A stretch of DNA of 64,000 nt, taken from positions 18,904,413-18,968,412 of the forward strand of contig NC_061082.1 of NCBI RefSeq assembly GCF_021917145.1. The letters are read 5' to 3'. Below, piece by piece: positions 1 through 10,639 of the stretch; positions within the stretch are counted from its first letter, which is position 1; every line of letters starts with the position of its first letter. This stretch comes from Hypomesus transpacificus (taxonomy: Eukaryota > Chordata > Actinopteri > Osmeriformes > Osmeridae). The translations under genes were made by a program, and so were the position numbers. A model generated the notes under the pieces. That model did no database searches. It had not been told where the DNA came from and worked only from the letters and a program-made list of their open reading frames with translations.

Positions 1-77
1 CTGCTTAACTCAAAACGGGGCTCTCGAGTTCTACCACAAGAAAATCATTCCACGTGGTATTTATCTGCACCTCCATG

Positions 78-90
78 TCATGTCGTTTAC
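78..90 (-). terminator. 3'-box-like element of U5 copy 1
   Basis: GTAAACGACATGA on the minus strand starts 8 nt past the U5 3' end, where the Integrator-dependent 3' box (GTTT N0-3 AAARNNAGA) is expected. The match is partial but the element is kept in nearly all units; some have GTAAATGACATGA. Confidence 0.45.
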
Positions 91-97
91 AGTTGAG

Positions 98-213
98 GAG
101 GCCCCGCGTCAGCAGGGCATCAAAAAATTGGTTGATACTCGTAATGTTCCTCTCCACGGAAGTCTTTAGTAAAAGGCGAAAGGCTGGTTCGTAATGAAGA
201 GAAACCGGAGTGT
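98..213 (-). ncRNA. U5: U5 snRNA, copy 1 (described in full)
   Basis: U5 is the loop-I RNA of the U5 and U4/U6.U5 snRNPs that aligns exon ends during both splicing steps. Read from 213 down, the 5' end ACACUCCGGUUUCUCUUC aligns without gaps to human AUACUCUGGUUUCUCUUC. Stem I closes as ACUC/GAGU and UCUCUUC/GAGAGGA. Loop I, GCCUUUUAC, is at RNA 37-45 (plus-strand 169-177), followed by CUAAAGACUUCCGUGG. The Sm site is AAUUUUUUG at RNA 85-93 (121-129), and the 3' hairpin (101-118) has a six-pair stem. Length is about 116 nt, as in human. Relative to the array consensus this copy has C28 instead of A28 and U92 instead of A92. SPH site 434-445. Confidence 0.95.
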
Positions 214-252
214 ACTACCGACTGGAGGAAAGCCGCTGGGGACCCATTCTCG

Positions 253-272
253 GCCATGACAGTTCAGTCGAG
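253..272 (-). promoter_or_regulatory. PSE-like proximal element of U5 copy 1
   Basis: Lies at -40 to -59 from the U5 start, where vertebrate snRNA genes bind SNAPc. The minus-strand sequence begins CTCGACTGAACTG and loosely fits the degenerate PSE consensus (TCACC...ACT...). No TATA box follows, which agrees with Pol II rather than Pol III transcription. The same box sits 40-59 bp upstream of every complete U5 copy, including the short units. Position is strong evidence; sequence match is moderate. Confidence 0.55.
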
Positions 273-433
273 GGTTAGATATGGTGGTGTTTTCAGGACA
301 CCCACGCCAGCTCAGCAGTAAGTAGCCTAGCCACTCACAAACGTGGTTTACTGTAAAGCGACAGACGCGCAACATATATATGTCAGTATGTCCAGTAAGA
401 TGACTTTGTCTTTGGTCTGCGTACGCGCGCAAA

Positions 434-445
434 GCATGATGGGAA
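434..445 (-). promoter_or_regulatory. SPH / ZNF143 (Staf) site, distal element of U5 copy 1
   Basis: The minus strand reads TTCCCATCATGC, an exact fit to the ZNF143/SPH core TTCCCAKMATGC. It lies 221-232 bp upstream of the U5 start, the classical position of the distal sequence element of vertebrate snRNA genes. It recurs at the same offset in all full units; positions are given under each copy. I see no good octamer beside it. Confidence 0.75.
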
Positions 446-581
446 GTAAACGGAACATTTTGGCAACCTATCACTGCTTAACTCAAAACGGGGCTCTCAA
501 GTTCTACCACGAGATAGCCACGAGATTATCATTCCGCGTGGTATTTATCCCCACCTCCAAGTCATGTCGTTTACAGTTGAG

Positions 582-697
582 GAGGCCCCGCGTCAACAGG
601 GCATCTAAAAATTGGTTGATACTCGTAATGTTCCTCTCCACGGAAGTCTTTAGTAAAAGGCGAAAGGCTTGTTCGTAATGAAGAGAAACCGGAGTGT
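582..697 (-). ncRNA. U5: U5 snRNA, copy 2
   Basis: C102U in the 3' hairpin, otherwise consensus. SPH 918-929. Confidence 0.93.
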
Positions 698-1063
698 ACT
701 ACCGACTGGAGGAAAGCCGCTGGGGACCCATTCTCGGCCATGACAGTTCAGTCGAGGGTTAGATATGGTGGTGTTTTCAGGACACCCACGCCAGCTCAGC
801 AGTAAGTAGCCTAGCCACTCACAAACGTGGTTTACTGTAAAGCGACAGACGCGCAACATATATATGTCAGTATGTCCAGTAAGATGACTTTGTCTTTGGT
901 CTGCGTACGCGCGCAAAGCATGATGGGAAGTAAACGGAACATTTTGGCAACCTATCACTGCTTAACTCAAAGGGTCTCTCAAGTTCTACCACGAGATAGC
1001 CACGAGATTATCATTCCGCGTGGTATTTATCCACACCTCCAAGTCATGTCGTTTACAGTTAAG

Positions 1064-1179
1064 GAGGCCCCGCGTCAGCAGGACATCTAAAAATTTGTTG
1101 ATACTCGTAATGTTCCTCTCCACGGAAGTCTTTAGTAAAAGGCGAAAGGCTTGTTCGTAATGAAGAGAAACCGGAGTGT
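1064..1179 (-). ncRNA. U5: U5 snRNA, copy 3
   Basis: C84A beside the Sm site and C97U, which turns a C-G pair of the 3' hairpin into a U-G wobble. SPH 1400-1411. Confidence 0.92.
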
Positions 1180-1547
1180 ACTACCGACTGGAGGAAAGCC
1201 GCTGGGGACCCATTCTCGGCCATGGCAGTTCAGTCGAGGGTTAGATATGGTGGTGTTTTCAGGACACCCACGCCAGCTCAGCAGTAAGTAGCCTAGCCAC
1301 TCACAAACGTGGTTTACTGTAAAGCGACAGACGCGCAACATATATATGTCAGTATGTCCAGTAAGATGACTTTGTCTTTGGTCTGCGTACGCGCGCAAAG
1401 CATGATGGGAAGTAAACGGAACATTTTGGCAACCTATCACTGCTTAACTCAAAACGGGGCTCTCAAGTTCTACCACGAGATAGCCATGAGACTATCATTC
1501 CGCGTGGTATTTATCCGCACCTCCAAGTCATGTCGTTTACAGTTGAG

Positions 1548-1663
1548 GAGGCCCCGCGTCAGCAGGGCATCTAAAAATTGGTTGATACTCGTAATGTTCC
1601 TCTCCACGGAAGTCTTTAGTAAAAGGCGAAAGGCTTGTTCGTAATGAAGAGAAACCGTAGTGT
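1548..1663 (-). ncRNA. U5: U5 snRNA, copy 4
   Basis: C6A unpairs one base at the foot of stem I although the unit keeps its SPH site at 1884-1895. Confidence 0.9.
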
Positions 1664-2020
1664 ACTACCGACTGGAGGAAAGCCGCTGGGGACCCATTCT
1701 CGGCCATGACAGTTCAGTCGAGGGTTAGATATGGTGGTGTTTTTAGGACACCCACGCCAGCTCAGCAGTAAGTAGCCTAGCCACTCACAAACGTGGTTTA
1801 CTGTAAAGCGACAGACGCGCAACATATATATGTCAGTATGTCCAGTAAGATGACTTTGTCTTTGGTCTGCGTACACGCGCAAAGCATGATGGGAAGTAAA
1901 CGGAACATTTTGGCAACGTATCACTGCTTAACTCAAAACGGGGCTCTCGAGTTCTACCACAAGAAAATCATTCCACGTGGTATTTATCTGCACCTCCATG
2001 TCATGTCGTTTACAGTTGAG

Positions 2021-2136
2021 GAGGCCCCGCGTCAGCAGGGCATCTAAAAATTGGTTGATACTCGTAATGTTCCTCTCCACGGAAGTCTTTAGTAAAAGGC
2101 GAAAGGCTTGTTCGTAATGAAGAGAAACCGGAGTGT
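2021..2136 (-). ncRNA. U5: U5 snRNA, copy 5
   Basis: Array consensus in full: A28, Sm site AAUUUUUAG. SPH 2357-2368. Confidence 0.94.
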
Positions 2137-2493
2137 ACTACCGACTGGAGGAAAGCCGCTGGGGACCCATTCTCGGCCATGACAGTTCAGTCGAGGGTTA
2201 GATATGGTGGTGTTTTTAGGACACCCACGCCAGCTCAGCAGTAAGTAGCCTAGCCACTCACAAACGTGGTTTACTGTAAAGCGACAGACGCGCAACATAT
2301 ATATGTCAGTATGTCCAGTAAGATGACTTTGTCTTTGGTCTGCGTACACGCGCAAAGCATGATGGGAAGTAAACGGAACATTTTGGCAACGTATCACTGC
2401 TTAACTCAAAACGGGGCTCTCGAGTTCTACCACAAGAAAATCATTCCACGTGGTATTTATCTGCACCTCCATGTCATGTCGTTTACAGTTGAG

Positions 2494-2609
2494 GAGGCCC
2501 CGCGTCAGCAGGGCATCAAAAAATTGGTTGATACTCGTAATGTTCCTCTCCACGGAAGTCTTTAGTAAAAGGCGAAAGGCTGGTTCGTAATGAAGAGAAA
2601 CCGGAGTGT
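2494..2609 (-). ncRNA. U5: U5 snRNA, copy 6
   Basis: C28 and U92, as in copy 1, giving Sm site AAUUUUUUG. SPH 2830-2841. Confidence 0.94.
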
Positions 2610-2977
2610 ACTACCGACTGGAGGAAAGCCGCTGGGGACCCATTCTCGGCCATGACAGTTCAGTCGAGGGTTAGATATGGTGGTGTTTTCAGGACACCCA
2701 CGCCAGCTCAGCAGTAAGTAGCCTAGCCACTCACAAACGTGGTTTACTGTAAAGCGACAGACGCGCAACATATATATGTCAGTATGTCCAGTAAGATGAC
2801 TTTGTCTTTGGTCTGCGTACGCGCGCAAAGCATGATGGGAAGTAAACGGAACATTTTGGCAACCTATCACTGCTTAACTCAAAACGGGGCTCTCAAGTTC
2901 TACCACGAGATAGCCACGAGATTATCATTCCGCGTGGTATTTATCCCCACCTCCAAGTCATGTCGTTTACAGTTGAG

Positions 2978-3093
2978 GAGGCCCCGCGTCAGCAGGGCAT
3001 CTAAAAATTGGTTGATACTCGTAATGTTCCTCTCCACGGAAGTCTTTAGTAAAAGGCGAAAGGCTTGTTCGTAATGAAGAGAAACCGGAGTGT
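2978..3093 (-). ncRNA. U5: U5 snRNA, copy 7
   Basis: Consensus. SPH 3314-3325. Confidence 0.94.
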
Positions 3094-3450
3094 ACTACCG
3101 ACTGGAGGAAAGCCGCTGGGGACCCATTCTCGGCCATGACAGTTCAGTCGAGGGTTAGATATGGTGGTGTTTTTAGGACACCCACGCCAGCTCAGCAGTA
3201 AGTAGCCTAGCCACTCACAAACGTGGTTTACTGTAAAGCGACAGACGCGCAACATATATATGTCAGTATGTCCAGTAAGATGACTTTGTCTTTGGTCTGC
3301 GTACACGCGCAAAGCATGATGGGAAGTAAACGGAACATTTTGGCAACGTATCACTGCTTAACTCAAAACGGGGCTCTCGAGTTCTACCACAAGAAAATCA
3401 TTCCACGTGGTATTTATCTGCACCTCCATGTCATGTCGTTTACAGTTGAG

Positions 3451-3566
3451 GAGGCCCCGCGTCAGCAGGGCATCAAAAAATTGGTTGATACTCGTAATGT
3501 TCCTCTCCACGGAAGTCTTTAGTAAAAGGCGAAAGGCTGGTTCGTAATGAAGAGAAACCGGAGTGT
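3451..3566 (-). ncRNA. U5: U5 snRNA, copy 8
   Basis: C28 and U92; starts a block that repeats copies 1-3 at an offset of 3,353 bp. SPH 3787-3798. Confidence 0.94.
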
Positions 3567-3934
3567 ACTACCGACTGGAGGAAAGCCGCTGGGGACCCAT
3601 TCTCGGCCATGACAGTTCAGTCGAGGGTTAGATATGGTGGTGTTTTCAGGACACCCACGCCAGCTCAGCAGTAAGTAGCCTAGCCACTCACAAACGTGGT
3701 TTACTGTAAAGCGACAGACGCGCAACATATATATGTCAGTATGTCCAGTAAGATGACTTTGTCTTTGGTCTGCGTACGCGCGCAAAGCATGATGGGAAGT
3801 AAACGGAACATTTTGGCAACCTATCACTGCTTAACTCAAAACGGGGCTCTCAAGTTCTACCACGAGATAGCCACGAGATTATCATTCCGCGTGGTATTTA
3901 TCCCCACCTCCAAGTCATGTCGTTTACAGTTGAG

Positions 3935-4050
3935 GAGGCCCCGCGTCAACAGGGCATCTAAAAATTGGTTGATACTCGTAATGTTCCTCTCCACGGAAGT
4001 CTTTAGTAAAAGGCGAAAGGCTTGTTCGTAATGAAGAGAAACCGGAGTGT
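3935..4050 (-). ncRNA. U5: U5 snRNA, copy 9
   Basis: C102U, the counterpart of copy 2. SPH 4271-4282. Confidence 0.93.
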
Positions 4051-4416
4051 ACTACCGACTGGAGGAAAGCCGCTGGGGACCCATTCTCGGCCATGACAGT
4101 TCAGTCGAGGGTTAGATATGGTGGTGTTTTCAGGACACCCACGCCAGCTCAGCAGTAAGTAGCCTAGCCACTCACAAACGTGGTTTACTGTAAAGCGACA
4201 GACGCGCAACATATATATGTCAGTATGTCCAGTAAGATGACTTTGTCTTTGGTCTGCGTACGCGCGCAAAGCATGATGGGAAGTAAACGGAACATTTTGG
4301 CAACCTATCACTGCTTAACTCAAAGGGTCTCTCAAGTTCTACCACGAGATAGCCACGAGATTATCATTCCGCGTGGTATTTATCCACACCTCCAAGTCAT
4401 GTCGTTTACAGTTAAG

Positions 4417-4532
4417 GAGGCCCCGCGTCAGCAGGACATCTAAAAATTTGTTGATACTCGTAATGTTCCTCTCCACGGAAGTCTTTAGTAAAAGGCGAAA
4501 GGCTTGTTCGTAATGAAGAGAAACCGGAGTGT
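4417..4532 (-). ncRNA. U5: U5 snRNA, copy 10
   Basis: C84A and C97U, the counterpart of copy 3. SPH 4753-4764 has one mismatch (TTCCCATCATAC). Confidence 0.92.
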
Positions 4533-4889
4533 ACTACCGACTGGAGGAAAGCCGCTGGGGACCCATTCTCGGCCATGACAGTTCAGTCGAGGGTTAGATA
4601 TGGTGGTGTTTTCAGGACACCCACGCCAGCTCAGCAGTAAGTAGCCTAGCCACTCACAAACGTGGTTTACTGTAAAGCGACAGACGCGCAACATATATAT
4701 GTCAGTATGTCCAGTAAGATGACTTTGTCTTTGGTCTGCGTACGCGCGCAAAGTATGATGGGAAGTAAACGGAACATTTTGGCAACCTATCACTGCTTAA
4801 CTCAAAACGGGGCTCTCAAGTTCTACCACGAGATAATCATTCCACGTGGTATTTATCTGCACCTCCATGTCATGTCGTTTACAGTTGAG

Positions 4890-5005
4890 GAGGCCGCGCG
4901 TCAGCAGGGCATCAAAAAATTGGTTGATACTCGTAATGTTCCTCTCCACGGAAGTCTTTAGTAAAAGGCGAAAGGCTTGTTCGTAATGAAGAGAAACCGG
5001 AGTGT
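4890..5005 (-). ncRNA. U5: U5 snRNA, copy 11
   Basis: U92 (Sm AAUUUUUUG) and G110C, which breaks a pair in the 3' hairpin. SPH 5226-5237. Confidence 0.91.
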
Positions 5006-5371
5006 ACTACCGACTGGAGGAAAGCCGCTGGGGACCCATTCTCGGCCATGACAGTTCAGTCGAGGGTTAGATATGGTGGTGTTTTCAGGACACCCACGCC
5101 AGCTCAGCAGTAAGTAGCCTAGCCACTCACAAACGTGGTTTACTGTAAAGCGACAGACGCGCAACATATATATGTCAGTATGTCCAGTAAGATGACTTTG
5201 TCTTTGGTCTGCGTACGCGCGCAAAGCATGATGGGAAGTAAACGGAACATTTTGGCAACCTATCACTGCTTAACTCAAAGGGTCTCTCAAGTTCTACCAC
5301 GAGATAGCCACGAGATTATCATTCCGCGTGGTATTTATCCACACCTCCAAGTCATGTCGTTTACAGTTAAG

Positions 5372-5487
5372 GAGGCCCCGCGTCAGCAGGACATCTAAAA
5401 ATTTGTTGATACTCGTAATGTTCCTCTCCACGGAAGTCTTTAGTAAAAGGCGAAAGGCTTGTTCGTAATGAAGAGAAACCGGAGTGT
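5372..5487 (-). ncRNA. U5: U5 snRNA, copy 12
   Basis: Same as copy 10, 955 bp away: C84A, C97U, mismatched SPH at 5708-5719. Confidence 0.92.
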
Positions 5488-5844
5488 ACTACCGACTGGA
5501 GGAAAGCCGCTGGGGACCCATTCTCGGCCATGACAGTTCAGTCGAGGGTTAGATATGGTGGTGTTTTCAGGACACCCACGCCAGCTCAGCAGTAAGTAGC
5601 CTAGCCACTCACAAACGTGGTTTACTGTAAAGCGACAGACGCGCAACATATATATGTCAGTATGTCCAGTAAGATGACTTTGTCTTTGGTCTGCGTACGC
5701 GCGCAAAGTATGATGGGAAGTAAACGGAACATTTTGGCAACCTATCACTGCTTAACTCAAAACGGGGCTCTCAAGTTCTACCACGAGATAATCATTCCAC
5801 GTGGTATTTATCTGCACCTCCATGTCATGTCGTTTACAGTTGAG

Positions 5845-5960
5845 GAGGCCGCGCGTCAGCAGGGCATCAAAAAATTGGTTGATACTCGTAATGTTCCTCT
5901 CCACGGAAGTCTTTAGTAAAAGGCGAAAGGCTTGTTCGTAATGAAGAGAAACCGGAGTGT
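5845..5960 (-). ncRNA. U5: U5 snRNA, copy 13
   Basis: Same as copy 11, 955 bp away: U92 and G110C. SPH 6181-6192. Confidence 0.91.
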
Positions 5961-6328
5961 ACTACCGACTGGAGGAAAGCCGCTGGGGACCCATTCTCGG
6001 CCATGACAGTTCAGTCGAGGGTTAGATATGGTGGTGTTTTCAGGACACCCACGCCAGCTCAGCAGTAAGTAGCCTAGCCACTCACAAACGTGGTTTACTG
6101 TAAAGCGACAGACGCGCAACATATATATGTCAGTATGTCCAGTAAGATGACTTTGTCTTTGGTCTGCGTACACGCGCAAAGCATGATGGGAAGTAAACGG
6201 AACATTTTGGCAACGTATCACTGCTTAACTCAAAACGGGGCTCTCAAGTTCTACCACGAGATAGCCACGAGATTATCATTCCGCGTGGTATTTATCCGCA
6301 CCTCCATGTCATGTCGTTTACAGTTGAG

Positions 6329-6444
6329 GAGGCCCCGCGTCAGCGGGGCATCTAAAAATTGGTTGATACTCGTAATGTTCCTCTCCACGGAAGTCTTTAG
6401 TAAAAGGCGAAAGGCTTGTTCGTAATGAAGAGAAACCGGAGTGT
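6329..6444 (-). ncRNA. U5: U5 snRNA, copy 14
   Basis: U100C in the 3' hairpin, which strengthens the wobble pair to C-G. SPH 6665-6676. Confidence 0.93.
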
Positions 6445-6812
6445 ACTACCGACTGGAGGAAAGCCGCTGGGGACCCATTCTCGGCCATGACAGTTCAGAC
6501 GAGGGTTAGATATGGTGGTGTTTTCAGGACACCCACGCCAGCTCAGCAGTAAGTAGCCTAGCCACTCACAAACGTGGTTTACTGTAAAGCGACAGACGCG
6601 CAACATATATATGTCAGTATGTCCAGCAAGATGACTTTGTCTTTGGTCTGCGTACGCGCGCAAAGCATGATGGGAAGTAAACGGAACATTTTGGCAACCT
6701 ATCACTGCTTAACTCAAAACGGGGCTCTCAAGTTCTACCACGAGATAGCCACGAGATTATCATTCCGCGTGGTATTTATCCGCACCTCCAAGTTATGTCG
6801 TTTACAGTTGAG

Positions 6813-6928
6813 GAGGCCCCGCGTCAGCAGGGCATCTAAAAATTGGTTGATACTCGTAATGTTCCTCTCCACGGAAGTCTTTAGTAAAAGGCGAAAGGCT
6901 TGTTCGTAATGAAGAGAAACCGGAGTGT
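6813..6928 (-). ncRNA. U5: U5 snRNA, copy 15
   Basis: Consensus. SPH 7149-7160. Confidence 0.94.
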
Positions 6929-7296
6929 ACTACCGACTGGAGGAAAGCCGCTGGGGACCCATTCTCGGCCATGACAGTTCAGTCGAGGGTTAGATATGGT
7001 GGTGTTTTCAGGACACCCACGCCAGCTCAGCAGTAAGTAGCCTAGCCACTCACAAACGTGGTTTACTGTAAAGCGACAGACGCGCAACATATATATGTCA
7101 GTATGTCCAGTAAGATGACTTTGTCTTTGGTCTGCGTACGCGCGCAAAGCATGATGGGAAGTAAACGGAACATTTTGGCAACGTATCACTGCTTAACTCA
7201 AAACGGGGCTCTCAAGTTCTACCACGAGATAGCCACGAGATTATCATTCCGCGTGGTATTTATCCGCACCTCCATGTCATGTCGTTTACAGTTGAG

Positions 7297-7412
7297 GAGG
7301 CCCCGCGTCAGCAGGGCATCTAAAAATTGGCTGATACTCGTAATGCTCCTCTCCACGGAAGTCTTTAGTAAAAGGCGAAAGACTTGTTCGTAATGAAGAG
7401 AAACCGGAGTGT
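7297..7412 (-). ncRNA. U5: U5 snRNA, copy 16
   Basis: Three private changes (C31U, A67G, A82G), the most diverged full unit on the left side. SPH 7633-7644. Confidence 0.91.
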
Positions 7413-7780
7413 ACTACCGACTGGAGGAAAGCCGCTGGGGACCCATTCTCGGCCATGACAGTTCAGTCGAGGGTTAGATATGGTGGTGTTTTCAGGACAC
7501 CCACGCCAGCTCAGCAGTAAGTAGCCTAGCCACTCACAAACGTTGTTTACTGTAAAGCGACAGAACCGCAACATATATATGTCAGTATGTCCAGCAAGAT
7601 GACTTTGTCTTTGGTCTGCGTACGCGCGCAAAGCATGATGGGAAGTAAACGGAACATTTTGGCAACGTATCACTGCTTAACTCAAAACGGGGCTCTCAAG
7701 TTCTACCACGAGATAGCCACGAGATTATCATTCCGCGTGGTATTTATCCGCATCTCCATGTCATGTCGTTTACAGTTGAG

Positions 7781-7896
7781 GAGGCCCCGCGTCAGCAGGG
7801 CATCTAAAAATTGGTTGATACTCGTAATGTTCCTCTCCACGGAAGTCTTTAGTAAAAGGCGAAAGGCTTGTTCGTAATGAAGAGAAACCGGAGTGT
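7781..7896 (-). ncRNA. U5: U5 snRNA, copy 17
   Basis: Consensus RNA; one private change just upstream of the start. SPH 8117-8128. Confidence 0.94.
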
Positions 7897-8263
7897 ACTA
7901 TCGACTGGAGGAAAGCCGCTGGGGACCCATTCTCGGCCATGACAGTTCAGTCGAGGGTTAGATATGGTGGTGTTTTCAGGACACCCACGCCAGCTCAGCA
8001 GTAAGTAGCCTAGCCACTCACAAACGTGGTTTACTGTAAAGCGACAGACGCGCAACATATATATGTCAGTATGTCCAGTAAGATGACTTTGTCTTTGGTC
8101 TGCGTACACGCGCAAAGCATGATGGGAAGTAAACGGAACATTTTGGCAACCTATCACTGCTTAACTCAAAACGGGGCTCTCAAGTTCTACCACGAGATAG
8201 CCACGAGATATCATTCCGCGTGGTATTTATCCGCACCTCCATGTCATGTCGTTTACAATTGAG

Positions 8264-8379
8264 GAGGCCCCGCGCCAGCAGGGCATCTAAAAATTGGTTG
8301 ATACTCGTAATGTTCCTCTCCACGGAAGTCTTTAGTAAAAGGCGAAAGGCTTGTTCGTAATGAAGAGAAACCGGAGTGT
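8264..8379 (-). ncRNA. U5: U5 snRNA, copy 18
   Basis: A105G in the 3' hairpin loop. SPH 8600-8611. Confidence 0.93.
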
Positions 8380-8747
8380 ACTACCGACTGGAGGAAAGCC
8401 GCTGGGGACCCATTCTCGGCCATGACAGTTCAGTCGAGGGTTAGATATGGTGGTGTTTTCAGGACACCCACGCCAGCTCAGCAGTAAGTAGCCTAGCCAC
8501 TCACAAACGTGGTTTACTGTAAAGCGACAGACGCGCAACATATATATGTCAGTATGTCCAGCAAGATGACTTTGTCTTTGGTCTGCGTACGCGCGCAAAG
8601 CATGATGGGAAGTAAACGGAACATTTTGGCAACGTATCACTGCTTAACTCAAAACGGGGCTCTCAAGTTCTACCACGAGATAGCCACGAGATTATCATTC
8701 CGCGTGGTATTTATCCGCACCTCCATGTCATGTCGTTTACAGTTGAG

Positions 8748-8863
8748 GAGGCCCCGCGTCAGCAGGGCATCTAAAAATTGGTTGATACTCGTAATGTTCC
8801 TCTCCACGGAAGTCTTTAGTAAAAGGCGAAAGGCTTGTTCGTAATGAAGAGAAACCGTACTGT
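8748..8863 (-). ncRNA. U5: U5 snRNA, copy 19 (no distal element)
   Basis: First of the short units: about 149 bp upstream, including the SPH site, is missing and the promoter joins the next spacer near 8973. C4G and C6A break two pairs at the foot of stem I. Probably a weak or dead copy. Confidence 0.88.
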
Positions 8864-9082
8864 ACTACCGACTGGAGGAAAGCCGCTGGGGACCCATTCT
8901 CGGCCATGACAGTTCAGTCGAGGGTTAGATATGGTGGTGTTTTCAGGACACCCACGCCAGCTCTGGCAATGTATCACTGCTTAACTCAAAGGGTCTCTCT
9001 AGTTCTACCACGAGATAGCCACGAGATTATCATTCCGCGTGGTATTTATCCGCACCTCCAAGTCATGTCGTTTACAGTTGAG

Positions 9083-9198
9083 GAGGCCCCGCGTCAGCAG
9101 GGCATCTAAAAATTGGTTGATACTCGTAATGTTCCTCTCCACGGAAGTCTTTAGTAAAAGGCGAAAGGCTTGTTCGTAATGAAGAGAAACCGGAGTGT
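9083..9198 (-). ncRNA. U5: U5 snRNA, copy 20
   Basis: Consensus. SPH 9419-9430. Confidence 0.94.
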
Positions 9199-9566
9199 AC
9201 TACCGACTGGAGGAAAGCCGCTGGGGACCCATTCTCGGCCATGACAGTTCAGTCGAGGGTTAGATATGGTGGTGTTTTCAGGACACCCACGCCAGCTCAG
9301 CAGTAAGTAGCTTAGCCACTCACAAACGTGGTTTACTGTAAAGCGACAGACGCGCAACATATATATGTCAGTATGTCCAGTAAGATGACTTTGTCTTTGG
9401 TCTGCGTACACGCGCAAAGCATGATGGGAAGTAAACGGAACATTTTGGCAACCTATCACTGCTTAACTCAAAACGGGGCTCTCAAGTTCTACCACGAGAT
9501 AGCCACGAGATTATCATTCCGCGTGGTATTTATCCGCACCTCCAAGTCATGTCGTTTACAGTTGAG

Positions 9567-9682
9567 GAGGCCCCGCGTCAGCAGGGCATCTAAAAATTGG
9601 TTGATACTCGTAATGTTCCTCTCCACGGAAGTCTTTAGTAAAAGGCGAAAGGCTTGTTCGTAATGAAGAGAAACCGGAGTGT
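9567..9682 (-). ncRNA. U5: U5 snRNA, copy 21
   Basis: Consensus. SPH 9903-9914. Confidence 0.94.
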
Positions 9683-10039
9683 ACTACCGACTGGAGGAAA
9701 GCCGCTGGGGACCCATTCTCGGCCATGACAGTTCAGTCGAGGGTTAGATATGGTGGTGTTTTCAGGACACCCACGCCAGCTCAGCAGTAAGTAGCCTAGC
9801 CACTCACAAACGTGGTTTACTGTAAAGCGACAGACGCGCAACATATATATGTCAGTATGTCCAGTAAGATGACTTTGTCTTTGGTCTGCGTACGCGCGCA
9901 AAGCATGATGGGAAGTAAACGGAAAATTTTGGCAACCTATCACTGCTTAACTCAAAACGGGGCTCTCAAGTTCTACCACGAGATAATCATTACACGTGGT
10001 ATTTATCTGCACCTCCATGTCATGTCGTTTACAGTTGAG

Positions 10040-10155
10040 GAGGCCCCGCGTCAGCAGGGCATCTAAAAATTGGTTGATACTCGTAACGTTCCTCTCCACG
10101 GAAGTCTTTAGTAAAAGGCGAAAGGCTTGTTTGTAATGAAGAGAAATCGGAGTGT
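10040..10155 (-). ncRNA. U5: U5 snRNA, copy 22
   Basis: G9A, G24A and A69G, a haplotype shared with copies 39, 54 and 60. SPH 10376-10387. Confidence 0.92.
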
Positions 10156-10523
10156 ACTACCGACTGGAGGAAAGCCGCTGGGGACCCCTTCTCGGCCATG
10201 ACAGTTCAGTCGAGGGTTAGATATGGTGGTGTTTTCAGGACACCCACGCCAGCTCAGCAGTAAGTAGCCTAGCCACTCACAAACGTGGTTTACTGTAAAG
10301 CGACAGACGCGCAACATATATATGTCAGTATGTCCAGCAAGATGACTTTGTCTTTGGTCTGCGTACGCGCGCAAAGCATGATGGGAAGTAAACGGAACAT
10401 TTTGGCAACGTATCACTGCTTAACTCAAAACGGGGCTCTCAAGTTCTACCACGAGATAGCCACAAGATTATCATTCCGCGTGGTATTTATCCGCACCTCC
10501 ATGTCATGTCGTTTACAGTTGAG

Positions 10524-10639
10524 GAGGCCCCGCGTCAGCAGGGCATCTAAAAATTGGTTGATACTCGTACTGTTCCTCTCCACGGAAGTCTTTAGTAAAA
10601 GGCGAAAGGCTTGTTCGTAATGAAGAGAAACCGGAGTGT
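10524..10639 (-). ncRNA. U5: U5 snRNA, copy 23
   Basis: U70G. SPH 10860-10871. Confidence 0.93.

Noticed and set aside
166-474. A 102-residue minus-strand open frame repeated in most units
   Set aside because: It runs from U5 loop I through the promoter to the SPH site. Unit lengths are not multiples of three, copies are near identical so openness is not independent evidence, and it resembles no protein family I know.
343-678. Plus-strand open frames of 84-111 residues in each unit
   Set aside because: They lie antisense to the U5 gene and its flanks, change reading frame with the 11-bp spacer indel, and have no recognisable domain.
685-760. U2-like start (TTCTCGGCC) in the unit
   Set aside because: Only nine bases agree with U2 and the rest does not; the stretch is the U5 promoter.
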